A stretch of DNA of 64,000 bases from Paracoccaceae bacterium (lineage in GTDB: Bacteria; Pseudomonadota; Alphaproteobacteria; Rhodobacterales; Rhodobacteraceae): assembly GCA_027492585.1 (NCBI GenBank), contig JAPUEK010000015.1:47995-111994 (forward strand), in the 5' to 3' direction. Each line of letters begins with the position of its first letter. Positions within the stretch are counted from its first letter, which is position 1. Below are positions 38,063-47,130 of this stretch, in pieces. The position numbers and the translations under genes are program-made. The notes under the pieces were generated by a model that saw only the letters and a list, made by a program, of their open reading frames with translations, was not told the origin of the DNA and made no database searches.

Positions 38063-39591
38063 TGCGCGGACCGCACAACCTCTGGCGGCTGATCCGCACC
38101 GGCGCCACCTTCGAGCGCACCGGCGCCATGGCCGTGGCGCTTGAAGCGATGGAGGTCGGGCCGCGCCTGCGCTTTGCCGCGCGGCTGCTGGGCTGGCCGT
38201 TCAAATGGCTGGGGCTGAAGGGAGACCCGGCGCTGCCGCCCGTGACGCGGGCGCTGACCGCGCTCGGCCCCGCCTATATCAAATTCGGCCAGATCCTTTC
38301 GACCCGTCCCGATATCGTCGGGCTGGAGATGGCCGAGCAGCTCAAGTACCTGCAGGACCAGCTTCCGCCGTTCCCGACCGCGGAGGCGCGGGCGATGATC
38401 GCGGCGGAACTCGGGCGTCCCGTGGAGGAGATCTTCTCGGAGTTTTCCGAGCCCGTCGCCGCCGCCTCCATCGCGCAGGTTCATCGGGCGCGGCTTGCCG
38501 AAACCGGGCAGGAGGTGGCCGTCAAGGTCCTGCGTCCGGGGATCGAGCGCGCCTTCCGCCGCGACATCGACGCCTTCTATTTCGCCGCCGACAGCATCGA
38601 GTTCCTCGCCCCCTTCGCCCGCCGCCTGCGTCCTGTCGATGTGATCGCCCATTTCGAGGGCGTGGTGATGGGCGAGCTGGACCTGCGGCTGGAATGTTCC
38701 GCCGCCTCGGAGTTTGCCGAAAACACCCGCAAGGATGAAGGCTTTCAGGTGCCGGAGCCGTTCTGGGACCTGTCCGGCCGCACGGTGATGGTGATGGGCT
38801 GGGCCGAGGGGATCAACCTTGCCGACAATGCTGCGCTTGATGCCGCAGGCCATGACCGGCAGGTGCTTGGTGCGCGGGTCTTGCAGCTTTTCCTCAACCA
38901 TGCGCTGCGCGACGGGCTCTTCCACGGCGACATGCATCAGGGCAATCTGAAGGTCGCGGCCAATGGCGATCTCATCGCTTTCGATTTCGGCATCATGGGT
39001 CGGATCGACGAATACACCCGCCGCGTCTATGCCGAGATCCTGATGGGCTTCATCCGCAAGGATTACCGGCGGGTTGCGGAGGTGCATTTCGAGGCAGGCT
39101 ATGTGCCGCCCGACCGGGACATCGACGAATTCGCCCGCGCCCTGCGCGCCGTGGGGGAGCCGATCTTCGGCATGGATGCGAGCCGAATCTCCATGGCGCG
39201 GCTGCTGTCCTATCTCTTTGATGTGACAGAGCGTTTCGGGATGGAGACGCGGACGGAGCTGATCCTGCTGCAACGGACGATGGTGGTGGTCGAAGGTGTG
39301 GCGCGCAGCCTCGATCCGCATATCAACATCTGGCAGGTGGCGCGGCCGGTGGTCGAAAGCTATGTGGCGAGCAATGTCGGCCCGAAGGCGCTGTTGCGCG
39401 ATCTGGCCAAGACGGCGCGGGTGATGGCGCGCTTTGGCCCGCGCCTGCCGGGGCTGGTGGAGGCGGCGCTGATCCGGCAGGCGGAGCCGCTGAGCCCGCT
39501 GCCGCCCAGCCGGGCGCGGCGTGGGCTGGTGCTCGTGTTCGCGGCGATCGGGGTCTTTGCGCTGGGGCTTTGGGCCGGAACGCTGATCTGA
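38062..39591 (+). CDS. ubiB: UbiB, ABC1-kinase-like ubiquinone biosynthesis protein
   Basis: 509 residues. The ADCK signature appears in LGPAYIKFGQILSTRPDI (KxGQ) and AAASIAQVHRARL, with the kinase-like LIAFDFGIMGRID; two C-terminal hydrophobic segments anchor it to the membrane. It supports extraction or delivery of ubiquinone intermediates. Translationally coupled to ubiE. Confidence 0.97.
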   Translation: MRGPHNLWRLIRTGATFERTGAMAVALEAMEVGPRLRFAARLLGWPFKWLGLKGDPALPPVTRALTALGPAYIKFGQILSTRPDIVGLEMAEQLKYLQDQLPPFPTAEARAMIAAELGRPVEEIFSEFSEPVAAASIAQVHRARLAETGQEVAVKVLRPGIERAFRRDIDAFYFAADSIEFLAPFARRLRPVDVIAHFEGVVMGELDLRLECSAASEFAENTRKDEGFQVPEPFWDLSGRTVMVMGWAEGINLADNAALDAAGHDRQVLGARVLQLFLNHALRDGLFHGDMHQGNLKVAANGDLIAFDFGIMGRIDEYTRRVYAEILMGFIRKDYRRVAEVHFEAGYVPPDRDIDEFARALRAVGEPIFGMDASRISMARLLSYLFDVTERFGMETRTELILLQRTMVVVEGVARSLDPHINIWQVARPVVESYVASNVGPKALLRDLAKTARVMARFGPRLPGLVEAALIRQAEPLSPLPPSRARRGLVLVFAAIGVFALGLWAGTLI

Positions 39592-39656
39592 GAACGGATC
39601 AGGAGTTTTCGAAAACCCTTGGCAGATTTCCTGGAAGAAATTTGTGCCGCGCAAGC

Positions 39657-40307
39657 TCAGCCCGGCACGCGCAGCGCCTTGATCTTGTCGGCCGAAACCT
39701 CCACCCCGCCTTCGAGGATCAGTGTCGTGCCGCCCGTGCCGTTGCGCGCCTCCATGATGCGGGCATAGGATTCGACCGGGGTCGTCGCCACCACCTCGCC
39801 GTCGAGTGAGCTTTCCACCGTCAGCGTGTAAAGCCCTTCCGGCAGGGGATTGCCCGAGGCATCCGCGCCGAGCCATTGATAGGGACCGGATGTGGTTGGC
39901 ACCTCCTCCCGCGCCACGACCGCCCCCTTGGCGTTGCGGGTGACGAGCGTGGCCTTGTCGCCGGCGGAAGAGGGGCTGAGCGCCAGCGTCACCGGATCGC
40001 CATCCATCCAGACCGGCGCCTCCGCCCGCGCTTCCTGCCCGACCCAGGCGGCGAGCTGCGACATGCCGAGAACGCTCATCTGGCTGCTGAGCGCGGTCAG
40101 AAGGTCGTTGGATTTCATCTGCTGCTCCACCCCCGAGAAGGTCGCAAGCTGGGTGGCGTAATCGGAGGAATCGATCGGGTTCAGCGGGTCCTGATTTTTC
40201 ATCTGCGTGGTCATCAGTTTCAGGAACATGTTGAAATCGCTGCTGATCAGCGCCTTTCTGCTGGTTGTTCCGATGGTCGTGGCGGAGGAGACGGAGGAGG
40301 TTTCCAT
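39657..40307 (-). CDS. flgD: Flagellar hook cap protein FlgD
   Basis: 216 residues. The N-terminal FNMFLKLMTTQMKNQDPLNP with SDYATQLATFSGVEQQ is the FlgD signature. The C-terminal part is beta-rich. It forms a transient scaffold that caps the growing hook. It is 11 bases downstream of fliK in the same direction. Confidence 0.96.
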   Translation of the reverse strand: METSSVSSATTIGTTSRKALISSDFNMFLKLMTTQMKNQDPLNPIDSSDYATQLATFSGVEQQMKSNDLLTALSSQMSVLGMSQLAAWVGQEARAEAPVWMDGDPVTLALSPSSAGDKATLVTRNAKGAVVAREEVPTTSGPYQWLGADASGNPLPEGLYTLTVESSLDGEVVATTPVESYARIMEARNGTGGTTLILEGGVEVSADKIKALRVPG

Positions 40308-40318
40308 GGCTGTCCTTT

Positions 40319-41461
40319 CTAGACGCGCAGATCGAGCTGCCCCGTGGGGCGGGAAATGGTCGGTGGGATTTGCCGGCGCGGCTCCGCGCGGCCCCCGTCC
40401 CCGTCCTCCGTGAGCAGCGCAAAGGGGGCCGGAGGGCGGGGGCTTCGGGGATTGTCCTGCCAGCCCTCGAACTCGAAGTTCGCCCCGTCATAGCCCGCCG
40501 CCTTCAGCTCCTGCACGAGATCGGGGAGATTGCGGCGCAGCAGATCGAGCGTTTCCGGGCGTTCCGCAGAAAGGGTGACGTGGAGCCGCTCTCCCTGCCG
40601 CCGCAGGCCGAAGCGCACCTGCCCAAGCTCTGCCGGGGCCAGGGTCAGCGCGATCTGGCCTGAGGCAGGTGCGGTAAGGATGGCCTGCGCGATCTGTTGC
40701 GGCGGGGCCGCGGGGCGAAGCGTTGCCTCGGGCGGGGCGGAGCGTGGAGCGGGAACCTCGCCCGAGGGGGCGGACAGTGCCATTGCCGCAATGGCGGACG
40801 GTTTGGCCGGCTCGGATGCCGGGTTTGGGTCGGTGAGGGGTGGCGCGAAACCGGGGTCATCGGACGCAGCGTTCGCCTCACCGTCCGCCTCACGCCCTTT
40901 CGTCACGGAGCCATGGTGATGGCCCGTCGCCAGATTGCCCTGACCCGCAAGCATCCCCGCCCCCGCCGCAGCAGAACCTTGCGCCATCGGCGCTTCGGCT
41001 GGCGGATCGCTGGCGACATCCGGGCCGGAGGAGATGGCATTGCCCAGCCGTTCCTCCGCCAGCCGCAACAGGAAGGCGCTTTCTTGGGAGGCCGGGGAGC
41101 GGAGGGTCGGACCCTCGGTGCTTTCGGCGATGGTCGGGGCATCGGGCTGCCGGGTATCGGACTGCGGGGGATCGGGCGGCACCTCGGGCGGCACCGTTTT
41201 TGCGGTGATGGCCGTGAGGGGAGCGATCTGGCCTGTTGCCGTGGGTGCGCTCCCTGCGCTGGAAATTCGTTCCTGAGGGGGCAGGGATGGCGCGAAGGGC
41301 GCAATGTCCGGCTCTTCCTCCGTCTCCTTGTCGTGATCCTGCTCCGCGTCCAGCAGATCAGTGAAGCCCTCCGCGTCCTCCGGGGAGGGCTCCGGCGGCT
41401 TGGGGCGCGCGGTGGTCGGAGGCGGCAAGCCGGCCAGGGCCGGAAAAAGGGCAAGGGGCAT
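40319..41461 (-). CDS. fliK: Flagellar hook-length control protein FliK
   Basis: 380 residues. The middle is proline- and alanine-rich low-complexity sequence, as usual for this molecular ruler. The C-terminal domain contains LTLAPAELGQVRFGL and LHVTLSAERPETLDLLRRN, the FliK core. It measures hook length and switches the export gate. Its divergent partner is the FlgJ-like gene, with a TTAC-N7-TTAC sequence in the gap. Confidence 0.9.
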   Translation of the reverse strand: MPLALFPALAGLPPPTTARPKPPEPSPEDAEGFTDLLDAEQDHDKETEEEPDIAPFAPSLPPQERISSAGSAPTATGQIAPLTAITAKTVPPEVPPDPPQSDTRQPDAPTIAESTEGPTLRSPASQESAFLLRLAEERLGNAISSGPDVASDPPAEAPMAQGSAAAGAGMLAGQGNLATGHHHGSVTKGREADGEANAASDDPGFAPPLTDPNPASEPAKPSAIAAMALSAPSGEVPAPRSAPPEATLRPAAPPQQIAQAILTAPASGQIALTLAPAELGQVRFGLRRQGERLHVTLSAERPETLDLLRRNLPDLVQELKAAGYDGANFEFEGWQDNPRSPRPPAPFALLTEDGDGGRAEPRRQIPPTISRPTGQLDLRV

Positions 41462-41502
41462 CGGTCACTCGCAGGTTGTCCGTCGACCTTCCGGCAAAAC
41501 AG

Positions 41503-41517
41503 TTACCGGCTGTTTAC
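41503..41517. promoter_or_regulatory. CtrA-like site, fliK/flgJ-like gap
   Basis: TTAC-CGGCTGT-TTAC fits the TTAA-N7-TTAA consensus of CtrA at 6 of 8 positions. It is in the 99-base gap between divergent fliK and the rod-binding gene. Confidence 0.35.
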
Positions 41518-41560
41518 CGCCGTCGCTCAATCTGCAGAAAATCCGCAAGAGGAGCCCCCG

Positions 41561-41842
41561 ATGGATATTCCCCCGCTTCCCGCCCCGACCTCCGGCCCCA
41601 AGGCCACTTTAACCCGTGATCAGGCGCTCCACGCCAAGGCGCGCGAACTGGAGACGGCGTTTCTCTCGGAAATGCTGGCCCATACCGGGCTTGATGCCGC
41701 CGCGCAGGAGATGGGCGGCGGCATCGGCGAAGAGCAATTCGGCTCCTTCCTGCGGCAGGAGCAGGCGCGGCTGATGGTGGAGCGGGGGGGCATCGGGCTG
41801 GCCGAACAACTGTTCCGCAGCCTTTCGGAGCGCGCGGCATGA
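41561..41842 (+). CDS. Rod-binding protein (FlgJ N-terminal domain only)
   Basis: 93 residues, start after AGAGGAG. ARELETAFLSEMLAHTGLDAA and FLRQEQARLMVERGG match the rod-capping FlgJ N-terminal domain. It lacks the muramidase domain of enterobacterial FlgJ, as is usual in alphaproteobacteria. A separate transglycosylase in the flagellar cluster at 55923 may supply that activity. It overlaps the next gene by four bases. Confidence 0.88.
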   Translation: MDIPPLPAPTSGPKATLTRDQALHAKARELETAFLSEMLAHTGLDAAAQEMGGGIGEEQFGSFLRQEQARLMVERGGIGLAEQLFRSLSERAA

Positions 41843-42168
41843 GCGGCGCGTTGGAAATCGAGGTTTTGCTCGACGCGACCGCATCCGCCATTGCCCGCGC
41901 GGATTTCCCTTTGGCCGCAGACCTCGCCCTCCAGATCGAAGCGGTGCTGGAAGCGGGTGGGCTGCCTGCCGCACCGGAGATGCTGGAGCGGTTGCAGCGC
42001 AAGGCGGATCGCAACGCCGCACATCTTGCCGCCGCGCGGCGGGGCATCCGCTCCGCACGCCGCCGCGTGGAGGAACTGCGCCGCGCCCTCTCCGGCCTGT
42101 CCACCTATGACGGCAAGGGCCGGCTGTCCGGCCTGACTGCGGGCGGCCCGGTGGCCGGCAGGTTCTGA
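41839..42168 (+). CDS. Small helical flagellar protein, FlgN-like
   Basis: 109 residues, mostly helical and rich in Ala, Arg and Leu. The position after the FlgJ-like gene and before flagellin, and the length, suit a FlgN-type export chaperone for hook-associated proteins. I cannot see a decisive motif. The C-terminal YDGKGRLSG resembles the ends of some FlgN proteins. Confidence 0.6.
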   Translation: MSGALEIEVLLDATASAIARADFPLAADLALQIEAVLEAGGLPAAPEMLERLQRKADRNAAHLAAARRGIRSARRRVEELRRALSGLSTYDGKGRLSGLTAGGPVAGRF

Positions 42169-42206
42169 GAGGTTGGTTCAAATGCTTTCCATTCGGCGCG
42201 CCGCGA

Positions 42207-42221
42207 TTAGGGAAGGCTTAG
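42207..42221. promoter_or_regulatory. CtrA-like site upstream of flagellin
   Basis: TTAG-GGAAGGC-TTAG, with 7-base spacing, matches the CtrA consensus at 6 of 8 positions. It lies about 150 bases before the flagellin start, leaving a long 5' leader. Confidence 0.35.
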
Positions 42222-42374
42222 AACTTCAACGGCATCAATCGACCTGCATCCCATGAGGGGGTGGCGCGGCGGAACAAGACCGGCGCACCGGACAGAACGA
42301 CCATAGAGCCATCCCGGCGGGATGGTGCAAACCGCCACGCGGAAAGCGTCGGCAGATCGCATGAGGACAAGGAC

Positions 42375-43592
42375 ATGTCGTCCATTCTGACCAATACCAG
42401 TGCCATGGTTGCCCTTCAGACGATGAAGAGCATCAACAAGAACATGAATGCGACCCAGTCGGAGATTTCGACCGGCAAGACGGTAGCCAGCGCCAAGGAC
42501 AATTCGGCGGTCTGGGCGATTTCCAAGGTGATGGAATCGGATGTGGAGGGGTTCAAGGGCATCTCCGACAGCCTGGCTCTCGGCTCCTCCACCATCGCCG
42601 TGGCGCGCAAGGCCTCCGAAACCGTCACCTCGCTCCTGACCTCGATGAAGGGCAAGATCGTCGCCGCACAGGAAGACAATGTGGATCGGGCCAAGATCCA
42701 GACCGATATCCTGGCGTTGAAAGGCCAGATCGAATCGGTGGTGGGGGCGGCGCAGTTCAACGGGCTGAACCTTGTCGACGGCTCGCAATCGACGGTCGAT
42801 ATCCTGTCCTCGCTGGATCGCAGCTCGGGCGGGGTCGCAGCCTCGAAGATCACGGCGACGGCGCATGACCTCTCCACCGGCGGTTATGTGGCCAATGATG
42901 TCTTCGCCAGTTCCACCAACGGGACGATCTCCACCAATGCCGATACGTTCGTGCTGTCACTCGATGCGGCGGGCGGGACCGATACGATCGAACTGCAGGA
43001 TGGCGCCAATGCCTGGGCCGCCGGCGACAAGATCACCATGCGGATCGGCGACAAGACGGCCTCCTACACGATCAGCTCCTCCGACATCGCTTCGGGCAAC
43101 AATACCGTGGCCGATCTGGTGGCCGTGGGCCTGAAGAACTCCATCGACCAGCTGGGCATTGCCGGCCTGACAGTGGATTATGACAGCGGCACCGTCGGAA
43201 CGCTTTCCTTCACCAATGCCGGAACCAAGGACCTCGCGGTCAGTGGTCAGTACAAGAACGCCGGTGCGGGTGGCCTCGGGGCGCTGTCCACCATCGACGT
43301 CTCCACCGCTTCGGGGGCGGCGACGGCGCTCGGCAATATCGAGGGCATGTTGCAGACCGCCATCGACTCCGCCGCGGATTTCGGTTCGGTCGAAAAGCGT
43401 ATCGACATCCAGGCAGATTTCGTGAGCGAGCTGACCGATGCGATGAAGGCCGGGATCGGCTCCATGGTCGATGCCGATATGGAAGAAACCTCTGCACGGC
43501 TCCAGGCGCTTCAGGTGCAGCAGCAACTGGCCACCCAGTCGCTGTCGATCGCCAACCAGGCGCCGCAGAACATCCTCTCGCTGTTCCGCTGA
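42375..43592 (+). CDS. flaA: Flagellin
   Basis: 405 residues. N-terminal D0/D1 helices (SSILTNTSAMVALQTMKSIN, STGKTVASAKDNSAVWAIS) and C-terminal D1/D0 (ADMEETSARLQALQVQQQLATQS, ending NILSLFR) flank a variable middle rich in Thr, Ser and Asp. It builds the filament after export. There is only one flagellin in the window. It is followed by flaF and flbT, which control flagellin translation in alphaproteobacteria. Confidence 0.97.
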   Translation: MSSILTNTSAMVALQTMKSINKNMNATQSEISTGKTVASAKDNSAVWAISKVMESDVEGFKGISDSLALGSSTIAVARKASETVTSLLTSMKGKIVAAQEDNVDRAKIQTDILALKGQIESVVGAAQFNGLNLVDGSQSTVDILSSLDRSSGGVAASKITATAHDLSTGGYVANDVFASSTNGTISTNADTFVLSLDAAGGTDTIELQDGANAWAAGDKITMRIGDKTASYTISSSDIASGNNTVADLVAVGLKNSIDQLGIAGLTVDYDSGTVGTLSFTNAGTKDLAVSGQYKNAGAGGLGALSTIDVSTASGAATALGNIEGMLQTAIDSAADFGSVEKRIDIQADFVSELTDAMKAGIGSMVDADMEETSARLQALQVQQQLATQSLSIANQAPQNILSLFR

Positions 43593-43599
43593 CAGGTGC

Positions 43600-43625
43600 G
43601 GCCGGAAGGGGAAGCCTTTCCGGCC
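43600..43625 (+). terminator. Intercistronic hairpin after flagellin
   Basis: GGCCGGAA/TTCCGGCC with a G-rich to A-rich loop, eight bases after the flagellin stop and before the flaF ribosome site. It may stabilise the flagellin mRNA or lower read-through into flaF-flbT. Confidence 0.5.
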
Positions 43626-43662
43626 CATCCGCTGACCCCAACGGTTGAAGGAGGACCCTTCC

Positions 43663-44085
43663 GTGACTGCCCCGACAGCAGCCGTGCAAACGGCACATGC
43701 CCAGTCTGCCGCGCAGAGCGCGCAGGCGCGTTCCGCCTATACCCGCCCGGAATCCCCGCAGCGCAATCCGCGCGCGCTCGAATACGATCTCATTGCCCGT
43801 ATGACGCAGCGGCTTTCCGCGGCCTGGGGCCGACGCGAGGGGGGTCACGCGGGCCTCCTCTCCGCACTCGACGACAACCTGCGACTCTGGTCGGTGCTGG
43901 CTGCCGATGTGGCCGGGCCGGAAAACGGCCTGCCGGCCCCTTTGCGCGCCCAGCTTTTCTATCTCTACGAATTCACCGCCCATCACAGCCGCGACGTGCG
44001 CGAGGGCAAGGCTTCGGTCGAGGTTCTCGTCGATATCAACACGGCGGTCATGCGCGGCCTGCGCGGACAAAGGGGCGGGGCATGA
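43663..44085 (+). CDS. flaF: Flagellar biosynthesis regulator FlaF
   Basis: 140 residues, GTG start eight bases after AAGGAGG. PRALEYDLIARMTQRLSAAW, LSALDDNLRLWSVLAADVA and LYEFTAHHSRDV are FlaF landmarks. In Caulobacter-type bacteria FlaF is a positive factor needed for flagellin synthesis and secretion, acting against FlbT. It overlaps flbT by four bases. Confidence 0.94.
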   Translation: MTAPTAAVQTAHAQSAAQSAQARSAYTRPESPQRNPRALEYDLIARMTQRLSAAWGRREGGHAGLLSALDDNLRLWSVLAADVAGPENGLPAPLRAQLFYLYEFTAHHSRDVREGKASVEVLVDINTAVMRGLRGQRGGA

Positions 44086-44486
44086 GCGGCCTCGTCCTGA
44101 AGCTCGGGCCGCATGAGCGGGTGCTGATCAATGGCGCGGTGATCGAGAACGGCGATAAACGCTCGCGCCTCGCCATCATGACACCCAATGCCAACATCCT
44201 GCGCCTGCGCGATGCGATCCACCCGCAGGAGGTGAACACCCCGGTGCGCCGGGTCTGCTATATCGCGCAACTCGTGCTCTCCGGCGATGCGGAACCTGAT
44301 GATGCCCGGATGCAGCTTCTGCGCGGGATCGAGCAGTTGAGCCAGGTTCTCATCGACCACGACAGCCGGGCATTGCTGACGCAGGCGACGGCGGCAGTGC
44401 TGGAGGATCAGCATTATCAGGCGTTGAAAGCTTTGCGCGGGCTGCTGCCACGCGAAGAACGTCTGATGGCGGCGCGGCGGACATGA
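44082..44486 (+). CDS. flbT: Flagellin mRNA regulator FlbT
   Basis: 134 residues. LKLGPHERVLINGAVIENGD, LRLRDAIHPQEVNTPVRRVCY and LEDQHYQALKALRGLLP match FlbT, which binds the 5' untranslated region of flagellin mRNA and marks it for decay before the hook is complete. The long leader upstream of flagellin suits such control. Its stop overlaps the DUF1217 gene start. Confidence 0.94.
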   Translation: MSGLVLKLGPHERVLINGAVIENGDKRSRLAIMTPNANILRLRDAIHPQEVNTPVRRVCYIAQLVLSGDAEPDDARMQLLRGIEQLSQVLIDHDSRALLTQATAAVLEDQHYQALKALRGLLPREERLMAARRT

Positions 44487-45310
44487 GCTTTGCGCCAGCC
44501 CTGCCGTTGACAGGCTATGCGGGCTGGGCCTTTCTGAAGCGCACGATGGTGGCGCAGACCAAGGCCTTCGATGCCGATCCGGTCAACAAGCGGGAGGAAG
44601 CCTATTTCCGGGAAAAGATCGGCTCGGTGAAAACGGCAGAGCAGCTGGTGGGGGACCGCCGGCTGCTGAAGATCGCCCTCGGCGCCTTCGGGCTGGAGGG
44701 CGATATCAACAACCGCTACTTCATCCGCAAGGTGCTGGAAGATGGCACGCTGAGCACCGGGGCGCTGTCGTCTAAGCTCGCCGACAAGCAGTACGAGAAA
44801 CTCTCGGCGGCCTTCGGCTTCGGGGATTTCTCGACGCCGAGTACCCAGCTCTCCGATTTTGCCGACAAGATCCTTTCGGCCTACAAGAACCATGGTTTCG
44901 AGGTCGCGGTGGGGGAGCAGAACTCCGATCTGCGTCTGGCGCTGAACGCCAGCCGGGAATTGCCGGTGCTCGCTGCCAAGACAACGGCAAGCGCAGATAC
45001 CAAGTGGTACACGATCCTCGGAAATGCGCCCCTGCGCTCCGTTTTCCAGAAGGCGCTGGGTCTGCCCACCAGTTTTGCCGCGCTCGACCTCGACAAACAG
45101 CTGGTGATGATCAAGGCCAAGGCGGAAAGCCAGCTTGGCAGCAGCGATGTGGCGCAGTTTACCGATGCAGCCAAGGTCGAAGGGCTGGTGAAACGCTATA
45201 TCTTGCGGTCGGAGGTCGATAGCGCCCTGACCGCGACCAGTTCATCGGCGACGGCGTTGTCTTTGGTGAGCCAGCTGAATTCGCGGATGCGGGCGTCGCG
45301 GTCAGGATAG
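44483..45310 (+). CDS. DUF1217 family flagellar protein
   Basis: 275 residues. PLTGYAGWAFLKRTMVAQTKAF, PVNKREEAYFREKIGSVKTAEQLVGDRRLLKIAL and the repeated helix pattern YFIRKVLEDGTLSTGAL are typical of DUF1217, found in rhizobial and Rhodobacteraceae flagellar loci. Molecular role unknown. It ends the flagellin operon; no terminator follows until the repeat hairpin at 45383. Confidence 0.88.
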   Translation: MSFAPALPLTGYAGWAFLKRTMVAQTKAFDADPVNKREEAYFREKIGSVKTAEQLVGDRRLLKIALGAFGLEGDINNRYFIRKVLEDGTLSTGALSSKLADKQYEKLSAAFGFGDFSTPSTQLSDFADKILSAYKNHGFEVAVGEQNSDLRLALNASRELPVLAAKTTASADTKWYTILGNAPLRSVFQKALGLPTSFAALDLDKQLVMIKAKAESQLGSSDVAQFTDAAKVEGLVKRYILRSEVDSALTATSSSATALSLVSQLNSRMRASRSG

Positions 45311-45744
45311 ATTTTCAGATCTCCGCCTTCGCATTGGAAGTTGCGGCCTCTCCTGCATCGGGGAGCGTTGTCTGATGTGCAGGCGGGGGCTGTCTGCCCC
45401 CGCACCCCCGAGGATATTTGATCACAGTGGATGACCGGCTGGAGCCGAATGATCTTTCCGCTTCGGTTCCGGTTGATATGAGGTGCTTTCGCCCTTTGGC
45501 GGGGGCTAAATCCGGCTTGGCGGGATTGGGTTATCCCGTTTCCCCGCCTTGCTGCGAGTGTTTCGGATCCGGCAGGCTTTCGTATCTCCGCCGCGGCTGC
45601 AAGGTTTGCACGGTCAAAGGTGCGGCGGATGCGATTCTTGGCCACTGCCATTGGATAGGCGAGTGCGGTCTAGATGTGCCTCCCCCTGCTTCTGCATCGC
45701 AGGCTGGAAGCTTTCCCCATGATAGGCGGGGCCAACAGCAGAAG
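45311..45744. other. Gene-free gap with a dispersed-repeat hairpin
   Basis: No supported gene was found between the DUF1217 stop and the fliI stop. The hairpin at 45383-45403 and its GAGGATATTTG tail occupy the left part. The remainder, 45418-45744, shows only random open frames and two stray inverted repeats. Confidence 0.6.
45383..45403. terminator. Dispersed-repeat hairpin variant
   Basis: GCGGGGGC/GCCCCCGC, 8-bp stem and 5-base loop, followed by ACCCCCGAGGATATTTG. It is a likely terminator for the flagellin operon, 73 bases after the DUF1217 stop. Confidence 0.6.
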
Positions 45745-47046
45745 TCAGACCCCGAGAATCTCCCCCAGACGTCTGAAACTGCCGCGGATTCCATCTTCCG
45801 GCGCATCCTCCCCCAAGAAACCATCGAGCCCGGGCCAGAGCCGGATCGCGGTATCAACTGCCGGGTCGGAGCCTTTTGCATAAAGCCCGGCCTGGATCAT
45901 CAGCTCCGCTCGATCCCAGGCCCCCAAATGGCGCCGGGCCTGCAGGATCATCTCATTCTCCTCCGCGCTCGCCGCCGCAGGCAGGCTTCGCGAGACGGAG
46001 CGCAGGAGGTCGATCGCCGGAAACCGGCCGCGCTCGGCAATACGCCGATCCATCACCACATGGCCGTCGAGAACGCCGCGCAGGATATCGGCGACCGGCT
46101 CCTCCATATCCGAGCCGGCGACGAGCACGGTGAAGACCGCGGTAATGTCGCCCGCACCTTCGGGTCCCGGTCCGGCCCGCTCTGCCAGCCCCATGATCGC
46201 CTGTGTCAGTGAGGCGGGAAACCCGCGCAGCGCCGGCGCCTCCCCTCCGGCAATGGCGACCTCACGATGTGCTTCGGCGAAACGGGTGATCGAATCGGCG
46301 AGGAACAGCACCTGCAAACCCTTGTCGCGGAAGTGCTCGGCCACCGCCATCGCCGCAAAGGCGCAGCGCCGGCGGCTCAGCGCCGATTGATCGGAGGTCG
46401 CGGTGACCACCACGGTCCGGCGCATCCCTTCCGGACCGAGGACCGTCTCCGTGAACTCCCGCAGTTCCCGCCCCCGCTCACCGATAAGCGCGATCACCAC
46501 GACATCTGCGGCCACCCCCCGCGCGAATTTCGCCAGCAACGAGGATTTCCCCACGCCCGAGCCTGCGAAGAGCCCGATCCTTTGGCCTTGCACCAGTGGC
46601 AGTAGCGTATCGAAGACCGCAACCCCGGTCGAAAGCCGCCCGCCTAGCCGCCGTCTTTGCGCCGCTGCTGGGGCCTCCGCCCGCAGGGGCCGGGTCTGCG
46701 CCCCGCGCATCAGGGGGCGGCCATCGAGCGGTTGGCCATAGGGGTCGATGATCCGTCCGATCCAGCTCTCGTCCGGGGCGATGGTCGAGGGGCCGCACAG
46801 TTCCACCCGGTCGCCGAGCGCCAGCCCCTCTGCCGTTCCGTCGGTCAGCACCGTGACATCCTCGCGTGAGAGCTGCAGCACCTCGCCGCCGAGACTGCCG
46901 ACGCGCACCCGGTCACCCTGGGCCGCAATCCCCTCCAGGCCCTGCACCTGCAGCGTGCCGCCCGAGACCCCGGAGATCCGGCCGACGGGGGCCGCAACCG
47001 TGATCTGGCGCAGTTCGGCAAGCAGGGCGTCAAAAACTGCAGCCAT
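45745..47046 (-). CDS. fliI: Flagellum-specific ATPase FliI
   Basis: 433 residues. Walker A FAGSGVGKSSLLAKFARG and Walker B VLFLADSITRFAEAHREVA, plus SRSLPAAASAEENEM, match type III export ATPases. It energises and orders export at the flagellar base. The frame is open a further 300 codons upstream, but that part is antisense to flgB-flgC; the start MAAVFDALLA has AGAGGGAA upstream. No fliJ follows it. Confidence 0.97.
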   Translation of the reverse strand: MAAVFDALLAELRQITVAAPVGRISGVSGGTLQVQGLEGIAAQGDRVRVGSLGGEVLQLSREDVTVLTDGTAEGLALGDRVELCGPSTIAPDESWIGRIIDPYGQPLDGRPLMRGAQTRPLRAEAPAAAQRRRLGGRLSTGVAVFDTLLPLVQGQRIGLFAGSGVGKSSLLAKFARGVAADVVVIALIGERGRELREFTETVLGPEGMRRTVVVTATSDQSALSRRRCAFAAMAVAEHFRDKGLQVLFLADSITRFAEAHREVAIAGGEAPALRGFPASLTQAIMGLAERAGPGPEGAGDITAVFTVLVAGSDMEEPVADILRGVLDGHVVMDRRIAERGRFPAIDLLRSVSRSLPAAASAEENEMILQARRHLGAWDRAELMIQAGLYAKGSDPAVDTAIRLWPGLDGFLGEDAPEDGIRGSFRRLGEILGV

Positions 47047-47093
47047 TTCATTCCCTCTTTGTTCACTGATTACCCTTTCTAAAGGAATCACTC

Positions 47094-47108
47094 TTAAGCC
47101 TTGGTGAA
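47094..47108. promoter_or_regulatory. CtrA-like site, fliI/flgB gap
   Basis: TTAA-GCCTTGG-TGAA fits the TTAA-N7-TTAA consensus at 7 of 8 positions. It is 23 bases before the flgB start. A second imperfect dyad, GATT-ACCCTTT-CT-AAAGG-AATC, lies at 47068-47089. Confidence 0.4.
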
Positions 47109-47130
47109 AGAGGTCGAGGGAGAAGCCCCG

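Noticed and set aside
37957..39650. Long minus-strand frame beneath ubiE-ubiB and flgD
   Set aside because: It lies opposite ubiB and ubiE with recognised motifs and lacks any recognisable domain.
45418..46212. Plus-strand frame of 264 codons in the gap before fliI
   Set aside because: No ribosome site, domain or consistent composition; it runs into the antisense of fliI.
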